The notes beneath the pieces are model-generated. The model made no database searches. It worked only from the letters and a program-made list of their open reading frames with translations, and had not been told where the DNA came from. 21,570 nt of DNA from CAVQGZ01 sp964356295. Its GTDB lineage: Bacteria > Actinomycetota > Actinomycetes > Jiangellales > Jiangellaceae. The stretch covers positions 1 through 21,570 of the forward strand of contig CAYHHE010000050.1 of the NCBI GenBank assembly GCA_964356295.1. The letters are read 5' to 3'. Shown in pieces: positions 1 to 7,194 of this stretch; the stretch's first letter is position 1; each line of letters starts with the position of its first letter. The position numbers were made by a program, and so were the translations under genes.

Positions 1-132
1 CTCGCCGACGACGCAGCCGGCTTCAACCGGCTGGCCAACCAGAGCAACACCTTAGTCCAGCGCGTCAACGCGCTCTGGGACCAGCTGATCGACGACCTGC
101 CCGGGATCACCCCGCCGAGCCCCGTTGTCTGA
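1..132 (+). CDS. C-terminal end of an unidentified protein (partial)
   Basis: Frame 1 is open from the window edge to a TGA at 130-132 and gives the last 43 residues of a protein that starts outside the window. The tail is polar and helical with a short aliphatic/aromatic stretch (ALWDQLIDDLPG) and ends in a proline-rich PPSPVV. I recognise no family from this fragment. A strong hairpin follows 16 bases after the stop, which supports this being a real gene end rather than a chance frame. The codons have the high third-position GC of the neighbouring genes, apart from one TTA leucine codon at 52-54, which is rare in such genomes. Confidence 0.5.
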   Translation, partial: LADDAAGFNRLANQSNTLVQRVNALWDQLIDDLPGITPPSPVV

Positions 133-148
133 CTCGCGGCGGCTGCTC

Positions 149-173
149 GCCCGGCCGCACCCGGCGGCCGGGC
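149..173. terminator. Bidirectional hairpin between convergent genes
   Basis: Perfect 10-bp arms GCCCGGCCGC (149-158) and GCGGCCGGGC (164-173) enclose the 5-nt loop ACCCG. The hairpin lies between the stop of the partial plus-strand gene and the stop of the minus-strand UspA gene, where a shared terminator would be expected. There is no T tract, which is common for actinobacterial terminators. Confidence 0.6.
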
Positions 174-179
174 TGGCGG

Positions 180-623
180 TCAGCCCACGTTCAGCTCGAC
201 GTCGTCGAGCGGCTCGGGCTTGCCCGGCGGGATGACCACGACCGGGCACGAGCCCATCCGGATGCAGGCCAGGCTGACCGACCCCAGCGACGGGTTGCTG
301 ATCTTGGACATGCCGTGGCTGCCCAGTACCAGCACCTGGGCCGAGCGGGAGGCGTTCACCAGCGCGACGGCCGGGTCCCCGGCCTCGACCTCGAAGGCCA
401 CCGGCGGCGCCGGGTCGACACCGTCGAGAACCTCCGCCACGAACGACTCCAGCGATGCCTCCGCCTCGCGGAGGTTGGCATGGGTCTCGGCGGAGTCATC
501 GGTCGGCGGCACGGTCATCAGCGCCTGGACGCTCGTGTCGAGCAGCAGCGCATATCCGACGGCCCACTTCAGCGCCCGCCGGGACTGCTGGGAGCCGTCC
601 ACACCCACCACCACCGGTCTCAC
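180..623 (-). CDS. Universal stress protein, UspA family
   Basis: A single Usp domain of 147-150 residues. The N-terminal beta strand runs into VVVGVDGS, with the Asp that contacts ATP in this family. The C-terminal part carries the nucleotide-binding pattern G-2x-G-9x-G(S/T), seen here as GSHG followed nine residues later by GS, and then CPVVVIP. These features place it with ATP-binding Usp proteins, which act as cytoplasmic stress or energy sensors; the ligand and partners are not visible. The frame is open to a GTG at 632, but I prefer the GTG at 623 because a TAGGGT hexamer (636-631) lies 7 nt ahead of it and no Shine-Dalgarno is seen. That would be a leaderless start. A close paralogue lies at 21051-21497 and shares the unusual segment SLACIRMGSCPV. 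Confidence 0.9.
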   Translation of the reverse strand: MRPVVVGVDGSQQSRRALKWAVGYALLLDTSVQALMTVPPTDDSAETHANLREAEASLESFVAEVLDGVDPAPPVAFEVEAGDPAVALVNASRSAQVLVLGSHGMSKISNPSLGSVSLACIRMGSCPVVVIPPGKPEPLDDVELNVG

Positions 624-636
624 ACCCCACACCCTA
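624..636 (-). promoter_or_regulatory. Probable -10 element of the first usp gene
   Basis: TAGGGT (636-631 on the minus strand) fits the actinobacterial -10 pattern TANNNT and ends 7 nt before an in-frame GTG at 623. No clear -35 is seen. The start may be leaderless. Confidence 0.4.
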
Positions 637-682
637 GGGGGGACGGGGCGGCCGGGACCCTCACCCCCACCGCCGTCATGCC

Positions 683-694
683 TAGCCTGGACAG
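683..694 (+). promoter_or_regulatory. -10 element and leaderless start of the CDF gene
   Basis: TAGCCT (683-688) is followed by exactly 6 nt (GGACAG) and then the GTG start at 695. That places the transcription start on the first base of the start codon. No Shine-Dalgarno is present, as expected for a leaderless mRNA. Confidence 0.55.
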
Positions 695-1726
695 GTGGCC
701 AGCGAGCGCAACCCGGTGCCCGCGGACCGGGGGCACGACCACGGCTGGCCGGGCGGGCTGCGCCATCGCCTGTCCCACCTGCTCACGCCGCACAGCCACG
801 ACGCGTCGGAGAAGGTGGACCAGGCGCTGGCCACCAGCCGCGAGGGTCTGCGCGCGCTGTGGCTGTCCTTCGTCCTGCTCCTGCTCACCGCGGCCGCGCA
901 GGCGGTTGTCGTGGCCGTCACCGGGTCGGTGGCGTTGCTCTCGGACACGCTGCACAACCTCGCTGACGCCCTGACCGCCGTCCCGATCGCCATCGCCTTC
1001 CTGGTCGGCCGACGTGCCCCCACCCGGGCCTACACCTACGGCTACGGGCGCGCGGAGGACCTCGCCGGGTTGGTCGTCGTCGCCTTCATCGCCGCGTCCG
1101 CGATCTCCGCCGGCTACGCGGCGATCAGCCGCCTGCGGGATCCCCAGGACGTCGAGCTCCTGGGGGCGGTGGCCGTGGCCGGGGTGATCGGGTTCCTCGG
1201 GAACGAGGCCGTGGCGCGGTACCGGATCAGAGTCGGGCGGCGGATCGGCTCCGCGGCGCTGGTGGCCGACGGGCTGCACGCCCGCACCGACGGATTCACC
1301 TCATTGGCCGTCGTGCTCAGCGCGATCGGCGTCTGGCTGGGCTGGAACCTCGCCGACCCGATCGTCGGCCTGCTCATCACCGTGGCGATCCTGTACGTGC
1401 TGCGGGACGCCGCGACTCAGGTGTGGCGGCGACTCATGGACGCCGTCGACCCCGACCTTGTTGCCACCGGGGAGGCCATCTTGCGCGGCACCCCCGGCGT
1501 GCAGGACGTCACCCGGCTCAGGCTGCGCTGGACCGGGCACGACCTCATCGGTGAGGCCACCATCGCGCTCGACCCCGAGCTCACCCTGGCGCAGGCTCAT
1601 GCCGTCGCCGAGGACGCCGAGCACCAGCTGATCCACGGCATCGGGCGACTTCAGAGGGTGCTCGTGCACACCGACCCGGCCGGGACCCAGCATCCGACCG
1701 TGGGCCATCACGGCACCGACGCCTGA
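695..1726 (+). CDS. Cation diffusion facilitator, probable Zn2+/H+ antiporter
   Basis: This 343-residue protein fits the cation diffusion facilitator family, which exports divalent metals across the inner membrane in exchange for protons. The second membrane segment has SDTLHNLAD (about 83-91) and the fifth has ADGLHARTDG (about 191-200). They give H87-D91 and H195-D199, the HD-HD site typical of zinc transporters, with D84 and D192 nearby. Six hydrophobic segments lie between about 52 and 240, and a cytoplasmic C-terminal domain follows with metal-type histidines. The N-terminus is rich in His (14, 16, 24, 28, 33, 35), as is the extreme C-terminus (QHPTVGHHG), both plausible metal-loading tails. 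The GTG start is supported by the leaderless -10 at 683-688. The gene converges on the SDR at 1758-2627. Zn is my best guess, and Cd, Co or Fe cannot be excluded. Confidence 0.92.
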   Translation: MASERNPVPADRGHDHGWPGGLRHRLSHLLTPHSHDASEKVDQALATSREGLRALWLSFVLLLLTAAAQAVVVAVTGSVALLSDTLHNLADALTAVPIAIAFLVGRRAPTRAYTYGYGRAEDLAGLVVVAFIAASAISAGYAAISRLRDPQDVELLGAVAVAGVIGFLGNEAVARYRIRVGRRIGSAALVADGLHARTDGFTSLAVVLSAIGVWLGWNLADPIVGLLITVAILYVLRDAATQVWRRLMDAVDPDLVATGEAILRGTPGVQDVTRLRLRWTGHDLIGEATIALDPELTLAQAHAVAEDAEHQLIHGIGRLQRVLVHTDPAGTQHPTVGHHGTDA

Positions 1727-1757
1727 GCCGAGAACCCCGTGGGGCCACGTCGGCGCA

Positions 1758-2627
1758 TCACCCACCCCGCGACTGCGCTGCGAGGTTCGACACGATGCTC
1801 ACCACCCGATCGGTGATCTCGTCCGGGGCCAAGGCGATGCCGCGGTAGGCCATCGCGTCTCGACCCACGACGTAGCGTCGCTTGGGCCGCCGGCTCTCGA
1901 TGGCCGACGTGATCGCCCGGGCGACGGCATCCGGTGGCGGGGCGACCTGCCCGATGAGGCCCAGCAGCCGCTCCACACGCGCGAAGGACGGCGCGTAGAC
2001 GTCGTCGCGCAGGTCGGAATCCGCCATCTGCTGCTCGGCCTTGGTCAAGATCGCGGTGCTGAAGAACCCGGGCTGCACGATCGCGACCTTGACCCCGAAC
2101 GGCGCCACCTCGACCCGCAGCACGTCCGAGAGCGCCTCCAGGCCGAACTTGGAGGCGTGGTACCAGCCGTGGAAGGGCAGCACTGCGGCGCGGCCCGCCA
2201 TGGACGACACCATGACGATCCGCCCCGCTCCCCGGCGCCGCATCGCCGGCAGAGCGCACGAGGCCACCACGGCGGGGGCGACCAGGTTGACCTCGAGCAG
2301 CGCCTTGGCCTGCGCCGCCGTCGCGGTCTCCACGGCTTCGGTGAGGCTGGCTCCGGCGTTGTTCACCACGGCGTAGAAGGTCGGCATCCGCGGCCAGCGG
2401 GCCACCACCGCATCGTGGTCGGAGACGTCCAGCACCGCCGACCGGACCCGCTCGGCCACGCCGGCCTCGCGGGCGGCCTCGCGCAGCACGGCGGCCTTGG
2501 CGCGGCTGCGCACCGTCCCCCAGACAGGCCAGCCACGCCCGGCCAGGTGCACCGCGGTCACCAGGCCGATCCCGCTGTTGGCCCCGGTGACCAGAACTGG
2601 TCCCGGACGAGCCCCCATTCCACCCAC
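1758..2627 (-). CDS. Short-chain dehydrogenase/reductase (classical SDR)
   Basis: A 289-residue NAD(P)-dependent oxidoreductase. The cofactor motif TGANSGIG lies near the N-terminus, followed by the structural NNAG and the catalytic set SSMAG ... YHASK with its Ser, Tyr and Lys. PGFFSTAI follows the active site. The C-terminal extension after about residue 235 resembles SDRs annotated as acting on steroid-like or other lipophilic alcohols and ketones, but the substrate cannot be read from sequence. The GTG start at 2627 follows TAGCCT (2639-2634) by exactly 6 nt, so it is probably translated from a leaderless message. It is transcribed alone, convergent with the CDF transporter and divergent from the small membrane protein at 2725. 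Confidence 0.92.
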   Translation of the reverse strand: MGGMGARPGPVLVTGANSGIGLVTAVHLAGRGWPVWGTVRSRAKAAVLREAAREAGVAERVRSAVLDVSDHDAVVARWPRMPTFYAVVNNAGASLTEAVETATAAQAKALLEVNLVAPAVVASCALPAMRRRGAGRIVMVSSMAGRAAVLPFHGWYHASKFGLEALSDVLRVEVAPFGVKVAIVQPGFFSTAILTKAEQQMADSDLRDDVYAPSFARVERLLGLIGQVAPPPDAVARAITSAIESRRPKRRYVVGRDAMAYRGIALAPDEITDRVVSIVSNLAAQSRGG

Positions 2628-2639
2628 CGACGCAGGCTA
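2628..2639 (-). promoter_or_regulatory. -10 element and leaderless start of the SDR gene
   Basis: On the minus strand TAGCCT (2639-2634) is followed by GCGTCG (6 nt) and then GTG at 2627. The hexamer and the spacing are identical to those ahead of the CDF gene. Confidence 0.55.
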
Positions 2640-2724
2640 GACCCCGCGACGCTGCGTCGGCTCTGGACATACTTGAGGTCTGGGCGGCCGATCGTGGCCG
2701 CGGACGTCGACGGGGAGGGCGCCG

Positions 2725-2976
2725 ATGAGCAGGGTCGAGGACATCCAGAAGGCTCGGCACGACGTGGAGCTGCTGCAGCACGGGCTGGAGAAGGCCAGCG
2801 CGGTGCTGCAGGGCGCCGAGGAGGTTGCCATCATGGGTGAGCAGGTCAAGCGCCGCGCACCAGTGATCCTGCTGACACTCGCCGCCCTGGTTGTTCTGAC
2901 CGTGGGCGTGATCTTCGTCCTGCGACGACGCCGTCGCGCCCGCGAAGCCGACCGTGACACGACGCGTCCCGGCTGA
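2725..2976 (+). CDS. Small single-pass membrane protein with helical N-terminus
   Basis: An 83-residue protein that I cannot assign to a named family. Residues about 3-40 look like a polar amphipathic helix (VEDIQKARHDVELLQHG and on). A KRR stop-transfer patch (42-44), one membrane segment (about 46-66) and a strongly basic RRRRRAR tail follow. This suggests a membrane anchor with a helical cytoplasmic domain. The ATG is preceded by GGGGAGGG at 2711-2718, a good ribosome site, and CATACT at 2668-2673 could be its -10. A hairpin at 2987-3004 closes the unit. Start, ribosome site, domain order and terminator agree, so the gene is probably real; the function is unknown. Confidence 0.75.
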   Translation: MSRVEDIQKARHDVELLQHGLEKASAVLQGAEEVAIMGEQVKRRAPVILLTLAALVVLTVGVIFVLRRRRRAREADRDTTRPG

Positions 2977-2986
2977 CCAACCAGAC

Positions 2987-3004
2987 CACCCGCCACGGCG
3001 GGTG
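2987..3004. terminator. GC-rich hairpin after the small membrane protein gene
   Basis: Perfect 8-bp arms CACCCGCC and GGCGGGTG are separated by 2 nt (AC), so the stem would form with about 7 bp and a 4-nt loop. It begins 10 bases after the stop at 2976. No T tract follows. Confidence 0.5.
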
Positions 3005-3078
3005 ACCTCCGACCCTGGTCGTCGGCCTCGGGTACCCGGTAGGACGCAGGCGGGGAGGGTGGAAGGAGACTGAGCAGC

Positions 3079-3555
3079 ATGCAGAAGACCAAGGACGCGG
3101 CCGAGGCCTTTCTGGCCAACAGACGCATCGCCGTCACGGGTGTCTCGCGCGCGCCGGAGGGCCACGGGAGCAACATCGTGTACCAGCGGTTACGCGAGCG
3201 GGGGTACGAGGTGTTCCCGGTCAACCCCAACGCGGACTCCGTCGAGGGCGACACCTGCTTCCACGACCTGACGTCGATCCCGGACGGCGTGGACGCTGTG
3301 GTGATCGGTACCCGACCCGAGCACGCCGAGACGACGATGCGCGAGGCGGCCGAGCTGGGCATCAGGCAGGTGTGGATGCACCGCTCGTTCGGCGGCGGCA
3401 GCGTCTCGGACGCAGCGACGGCCTACGGCCGGGAGCACGGCATCACCGTGATCGACGGCGGATGTCCGCTGATGTTCGGCCCCACTGCGGACACCGGCCA
3501 CAAGGTCATGTGCTGGTGGCTCACCCGCACCGGGAAGGTCCCCAAGACGGTCTAG
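3079..3555 (+). CDS. CoA-binding domain protein (YccU-like)
   Basis: A 158-residue protein with one Rossmann-type CoA_binding_2 domain, the fold seen in YccU-like proteins and in the N-terminal part of succinyl-CoA synthetase alpha. The visible landmarks are IAVTGVSRAPEGHGSNIVYQ (16-35), FPVNPN, AVVIGTRPEH and the conserved ending VIDGGCPLMFG. Family members bind a CoA-like ligand, but the biological role is not established. The ATG has a good ribosome site, GGAAGGAG, about 10 nt upstream. The next gene starts 24 bases after the stop with its own -10, so the two may be transcribed separately. Confidence 0.9.
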   Translation: MQKTKDAAEAFLANRRIAVTGVSRAPEGHGSNIVYQRLRERGYEVFPVNPNADSVEGDTCFHDLTSIPDGVDAVVIGTRPEHAETTMREAAELGIRQVWMHRSFGGGSVSDAATAYGREHGITVIDGGCPLMFGPTADTGHKVMCWWLTRTGKVPKTV

Positions 3556-3567
3556 CCGGTCGCGCCC

Positions 3568-3579
3568 TACGCTGCCCAC
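3568..3579 (+). promoter_or_regulatory. -10 element and leaderless start of the DinB/YfiT gene
   Basis: TACGCT (3568-3573) is followed by GCCCAC (6 nt) and GTG at 3580. No Shine-Dalgarno is present. No recognisable -35 is seen at 17-18 nt upstream. Confidence 0.55.
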
Positions 3580-4173
3580 GTGCCCAACCCCCACCAGGAC
3601 CCGATCGAACCCGACACCAAGGACTGGACCTGGGTGCTCGACCGGGCCTGCCCCGAGTGCGGGCTGGACACCCGGACGGTGGGCCGCAAGGGCATCCCCT
3701 CACTCGTCCGGGCCAATGCCGCGGCCTGGCCGGCTGTGCTGGTGCGCCCCGACGTGGGCGAACGCCCGCGGCCGGGGGTGTGGTCGCCGTTGGAGTACTC
3801 CTGCCACGTCCGCGACGTGTTTCGGCTCTTCCGCGAGCGGCTCGCCCTGATGCTCGACCAGGACGACCCGCTGTTCGCCAACTGGGACCAGGACGCCAGC
3901 GCCCTGGCTGATCGCTACGGCGACCAGGACGCGGCCACCGTGGCCGAGGATCTCACCACCGCCGCGGAGGCGATCGCCGCGGCGTTCGAGGCGGTGCCGG
4001 ACGAGGCGTGGTCGCGAACCGGGCGGCGCAGCGACGGCGCCCGGTTCACCGTCGAGACGCTCGGGCGGTACTTCGTCCATGACCCGGAGCATCATCTGTT
4101 CGACGTCACCGGGAGCACGTCGACCGGGCAGTCGCCCAGACCGTCGTCCCGGGCCGGTCCAGACGACCGGTAG
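3580..4173 (+). CDS. DinB/YfiT-superfamily protein, putative metal-dependent transferase
   Basis: A 197-residue protein of the DinB/YfiT four-helix superfamily. Many actinobacterial members are metal-dependent thiol transferases, often using mycothiol. The metal ligands fit the usual spacing: H76 in EYSCHVRDV, and H167 with H171 or H172 in YFVHDPEHHLFDV. SPLEYSCHVRDVF is the typical first-helix signature. The N-terminus adds a CPEC pair (24-27), and the C-terminal 20 residues are low complexity. Despite the superfamily name it is unrelated to DNA polymerase IV, whose gene starts 8 bp after this stop. The substrate is unknown. The GTG start is chosen because a leaderless -10 fits it exactly. 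Confidence 0.85.
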   Translation: MPNPHQDPIEPDTKDWTWVLDRACPECGLDTRTVGRKGIPSLVRANAAAWPAVLVRPDVGERPRPGVWSPLEYSCHVRDVFRLFRERLALMLDQDDPLFANWDQDASALADRYGDQDAATVAEDLTTAAEAIAAAFEAVPDEAWSRTGRRSDGARFTVETLGRYFVHDPEHHLFDVTGSTSTGQSPRPSSRAGPDDR

Positions 4174-4181
4174 CGGGTGCG

Positions 4182-5297
4182 ATGCCCGACGGGCAACCGG
4201 AGCAGACCGGGGCGGCACAGCGTCCGGACCACCCGCGCTCGCGGTGGGTCCTGCACGTCGACCTCGACCAGTTCATCGCCGCCGTGGAGATCCAACGCCG
4301 CCCCGAGCTCGCCGGCAGGCCGGTGGTCGTGGGCGGCAGCGGTGACCCGACGCGAGCACGACAGGTCGTGGCCACCGCGTCGTACGAGGCCCGGGCGTTC
4401 GGGGTGTCCTCGGGCATGCCGCTGCGCCGGGCGCATCACCTGTGTCCCGAGGCGGTCTTCCTCCCCTGCGACCCTCCTGCCTACGAGGGGGCCTCGGCGC
4501 GCGTGATGGACAGCCTGCGACGCCTGCCGGCGGTGCGGGTCGAGGTGCTCGGCTGGGACGAGGCGTTCGTGGGGACGGACGCCGACGACCCCGAGGCCTT
4601 GGCGCACCGGATCCGGGCCCAGGTGCACGCGGACACCGGGCTGTCGTGCGCGGTGGGGATCGGGGACAACAAGCTCCGAGCGAAGATCGCCACCGGGTTC
4701 GCCAAGCCGGGTGGGGTCGCGAGCCTGACCGCCAAGACGTGGCTGCCCGTCATGGGAGAGCGCTCACCGCAGGCCCTGTGGGGGATCGGCCACCGAACCG
4801 CGGACACGCTCGCAACGCTGGGCATCACGTCCGTCGCGGCCCTCGCGGCAGCGGACCCGGACGTGCTGACGGCGGCGTTCGGACCCAAGACCGGGCCGTG
4901 GCTGCGTTTCCTCGGCCAGGGGGTGGGCAGCCGCGTCGTGGTGACCGAGCCGTGGGTCGCCCGCTCGCGCAGTCACGAGACCACCTACCCGGTCGACCTC
5001 ACCGACCCCGAGCAGATCCGCCAAGAGGTCGTCGCTCTCGCGGGGAGGGTGGCCGCCGACGTCCTCAGCGAGAGTCGGACCGTCGCCCGGGTCGGGCTGA
5101 AGGTGCGCTTCGCGCCGTTCCGCACTCAGACGCGCGCCGTCGCGCTCAGCCCGCCCAGCCGAGACGCGGGACGGATCGAGCAGGCGGCCCTGGAGGTGCT
5201 GGGTAGGTTCGACCTGTCCAGACCCGTCCGACTGCTCGGGGTGCGGGCAGAGCTGGTGACCGAGGGGCCGGACGGCTTGCTGGAGGGTGGGGCATGA
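4182..5297 (+). CDS. Y-family DNA polymerase, DinB2-like, with Ile at the steric-gate position
   Basis: A 371-residue translesion polymerase (Pol IV/DinB group). The catalytic acids are visible: D27 and D29 in HVDLDQFIAAVE, and D126-E127 in GWDEAF. Y68 and R71 of the YEAR motif contact the incoming nucleotide. The helix-hairpin-helix region and little-finger domain follow (about 190-360). WVLHVDLDQF, the GGSGDPT loop and GWDEAF match my recollection of mycobacterial DinB2 rather than DinB1. Most family members have Phe or Tyr after the F of this motif to exclude ribonucleotides; here it is I32. Mycobacterium smegmatis DinB2 carries Leu there and is known to use ribonucleotides. I see no QxxLF-like clamp motif at the C-terminus. 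The gene starts 8 bp after the YfiT-type gene and ends in an ATGA overlap with the next gene. No LexA box was identified. Confidence 0.93.
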   Translation: MPDGQPEQTGAAQRPDHPRSRWVLHVDLDQFIAAVEIQRRPELAGRPVVVGGSGDPTRARQVVATASYEARAFGVSSGMPLRRAHHLCPEAVFLPCDPPAYEGASARVMDSLRRLPAVRVEVLGWDEAFVGTDADDPEALAHRIRAQVHADTGLSCAVGIGDNKLRAKIATGFAKPGGVASLTAKTWLPVMGERSPQALWGIGHRTADTLATLGITSVAALAAADPDVLTAAFGPKTGPWLRFLGQGVGSRVVVTEPWVARSRSHETTYPVDLTDPEQIRQEVVALAGRVAADVLSESRTVARVGLKVRFAPFRTQTRAVALSPPSRDAGRIEQAALEVLGRFDLSRPVRLLGVRAELVTEGPDGLLEGGA

Positions 5298-6037
5298 GGT
5301 TCAGCGAGGTCGAGGCGGCGCTGCTCGGTGGCACGCCGGCTCGAATGACGTTCGACCCGTCCATGGTCGACGAGCTCCCCGGCCCCGCGGCTCGGCTGCT
5401 GCGCCACGCCATCGCGCCGGGTGCCGCCCTGGCGACCCGGGTGCACCTTCGGCAGAGCGGCTCGCTCGTGCAGAGGGGACGGCGACTGCCGCTGACCGCC
5501 GAGGAGGTTCTCGCGCCGCTGAGCGGGTTCGTCTGGAGCGCCCGAGGCCGCCTCGGACCGATCACCCTGCGGGTCCGCGACCACTACCTCACCGACGACG
5601 GCGCCGTCGACGTCCGGGTGCTGGGCATCCCGCTCGGGGGCGAGCGCGGTCCCGACACGGCCATGAGCTCCCGCGGCCGGCTCGCCGCCGAGTCGCTGTG
5701 GGTGCCGTCCATGCTGCTCCCCCGACCTGGGGTGCAGTGGGTGGCGATGGACGAGAACCGCGCTCGCCTGGACCTGACCATCGACGGGTCGAGCGAGTCC
5801 ATCATGATGACCGTGGACCCGGACGGTCGGATCACCGAGCTGGCCATGCAGCGATGGGGGGACGTCGGGGTGCCGCGGCATCAGCGCATCCCGTACGGCT
5901 TCCGGGTGCTGGCCGAGCGCACGTTCGGCGGCTACACCATCGCTGCGCAGGTCGAAGGTGGATGGTGGTACGGCACCGAGCGCTTCGACGCCGCGGCCGC
6001 CAGCCGCTTCCTCATCCAGGACGCGCAGTACCGCTGA
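5294..6037 (+). CDS. DUF6544-like conserved protein, coupled to the polymerase gene
   Basis: A 247-residue protein that I place, from memory of its pattern, with the DUF6544 family, which has no established biochemical role. It is rich in beta strands and carries conserved-looking aromatic patches: GFVWSARGRLGP (about 79-90), LAAESLWVPSMLLPRPGVQWV in the middle, and GGYTIAAQVEGGWWYGTERF near the C-terminus. There is no signal peptide or membrane segment. The ATG overlaps the polymerase stop as ATGA, so translation is probably coupled and both proteins come from one transcript. Whether the pairing is functional is not shown by the sequence. The gene converges on the fructokinase with a 67-base gap and no strong hairpin. 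Confidence 0.82.
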   Translation: MRFSEVEAALLGGTPARMTFDPSMVDELPGPAARLLRHAIAPGAALATRVHLRQSGSLVQRGRRLPLTAEEVLAPLSGFVWSARGRLGPITLRVRDHYLTDDGAVDVRVLGIPLGGERGPDTAMSSRGRLAAESLWVPSMLLPRPGVQWVAMDENRARLDLTIDGSSESIMMTVDPDGRITELAMQRWGDVGVPRHQRIPYGFRVLAERTFGGYTIAAQVEGGWWYGTERFDAAAASRFLIQDAQYR

Positions 6038-6104
6038 TCGCCCGCCTCCGACCGCGCGATCGTGACGATACCGTCGTGTGGCCGCCGTGTCGGCACCGAT
6101 TTCG

Positions 6105-7001
6105 TCAAGGCCGACCGCTGGCGCGCAGGTCGGCGGCCATGGTCAGGGCTCCGACGATGCCGGCCCGGACGCCGAGGCCGGGTCCGGTCAGGAAGCCTGA
6201 CGCGGGTTGGGACGCGGGGTGATCGCCCAACGCACCGCCGAGCAGCCGAGCGGTCGCGACCCGCACCGCGTCCAGCAGCCCTGGCAGCTGCATGACGCCA
6301 CCGCCGAGGATGACCCGCTGCGGTGCCAGGATGTACACCAGCGCCGTGGTGAGCTGGGCCAGGTAGTAGGCCTCCATCGAGACCGCCCGGGATTCGCGGT
6401 CGCCGAGCGCGTCGGCCGGGCGGCCAAAGCGGGCGGCAATGGCCGGCCCGGACGCCAGCCCCTCCAGGCAGTCGCCGTGCAACCGGCACACCCCGTCGAC
6501 GTCGTCCTCGGGATGCCGCCGGACCGTGAGGTGACCGGCTTCCGGGTGCCCGAGGCCGTGCAGAGGCCGGCCCATGGCCAGGGCGCCCACTCCGATCCCG
6601 GTGCCAACGGTGACGTAGGTGAGGTCGGGCAACCCGGTGCCGGCACCCCAACGCTGCTCGCCGATCGCTGCGGCGGCCACGTCAGTCTCCAGGACGGCGG
6701 GACACCCAGCGGCCTCGCTCACCCGGTCGAGAACACGCACCCCTTCCCATCCGCGCTTCGGTGTAGCCCCGATCGCGCCGAACGTCGGCGAGTCGGGATC
6801 CAGGTCGAGCGGGCCGAAGGCACCGATACCGATGGCCTCGAGGTCACCGTGGAGGCGGTGCCGGGCGATGAAGGCCCCGATGCCATTGAGGGTCTGATCC
6901 GGCGTGGTCGTGGGCAGCGTCTGGATGTCGATGATCTCTCGTGGGCGGGACGCCGCCGCGCAGACCACCTTGGTCCCACCCGTCTCGATCCCGATGATCA
7001 C
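6105..7001 (-). CDS. ROK-family fructokinase
   Basis: A 298-residue sugar kinase of the ROK family, expected to phosphorylate free cytoplasmic fructose to fructose 6-phosphate. It begins with the ATP-site motif GIETGGTK. D107 in ETDVAAAA fits the catalytic base. The structural zinc site is complete: H157 in HPEAGH, then C172, H175 and C178 in CRLHGDCLEG, followed by LASGP. The spacing is that of Bacillus subtilis YdhR-type fructokinases. The frame is open to 7124, but the GTG at 7001 is the real start: AAGGAGGT (7013-7006) precedes it and the protein then begins right at the kinase motif. It is divergent from the fruR-fruK operon, and operator-like CACAGA boxes lie between them. Activity on mannose or glucose cannot be excluded. 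Confidence 0.93.
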   Translation of the reverse strand: MIIGIETGGTKVVCAAASRPREIIDIQTLPTTTPDQTLNGIGAFIARHRLHGDLEAIGIGAFGPLDLDPDSPTFGAIGATPKRGWEGVRVLDRVSEAAGCPAVLETDVAAAAIGEQRWGAGTGLPDLTYVTVGTGIGVGALAMGRPLHGLGHPEAGHLTVRRHPEDDVDGVCRLHGDCLEGLASGPAIAARFGRPADALGDRESRAVSMEAYYLAQLTTALVYILAPQRVILGGGVMQLPGLLDAVRVATARLLGGALGDHPASQPASGFLTGPGLGVRAGIVGALTMAADLRASGRP

Positions 7002-7084
7002 GAGCACCTCCTTGCGATGCATCCCATCGCAGGGCACCTCGTCACCAGCACCCGAGGTCCGAATCAGACTTATTAGCAGAGAAA

Positions 7085-7172
7085 CACAGAGAAATCCGTA
7101 TCTGTGGGTTGACATCATCTGCACTCAGGAGTAGAAACGGAGATACAGAAGCCGACACAGAACCTAACACAG
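7085..7172. promoter_or_regulatory. CACAGA repeat cluster, probable FruR operator region
   Basis: The divergent gap is clearly more AT-rich than the rest of the window. It holds a perfect inverted repeat, CACAGA (7085-7090) and TCTGTG (7101-7106), separated by 10 nt. Further direct copies are CACAGA (7156-7161) and CACAG (7168-7172). They flank the fruR promoter on both sides. DeoR-type regulators commonly bind several short repeats, so autoregulation and control of the fructokinase are plausible. Confidence 0.45.
7109..7137 (+). promoter_or_regulatory. Consensus-like promoter of the fruR-fruK operon
   Basis: TTGACA (7109-7114), a 17-nt spacer and TAGAAA (7132-7137) form a near-consensus housekeeping promoter. 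Transcription would start near 7144 and leave a leader of about 50 nt before the GTG at 7195. The -35 is immediately downstream of the TCTGTG arm. Confidence 0.65.
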
Positions 7173-7194
7173 CAGATCGGGCAGGTGATCGCCA

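Noticed and set aside
1731..1746. A terminator between the CDF and SDR genes
   Set aside because: Only mutually exclusive 4-5 bp arms (CCCC/GGGG and CGTGG/CCACG) are present, too weak to call.
1708..3165. A 485-codon minus-strand open frame covering the SDR gene and its upstream region
   Set aside because: It is a shadow in another frame of the SDR gene, made of Arg/Gly/Ala-rich low-complexity sequence typical of GC-rich antisense or off-frame reading. The SDR frame has full motifs.
3580..5297. A shared SOS operon because both genes carry the name DinB
   Set aside because: The first protein belongs to the DinB/YfiT four-helix superfamily and is unrelated in fold or role to DNA polymerase IV (DinB). 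I also found no LexA box ahead of either gene.
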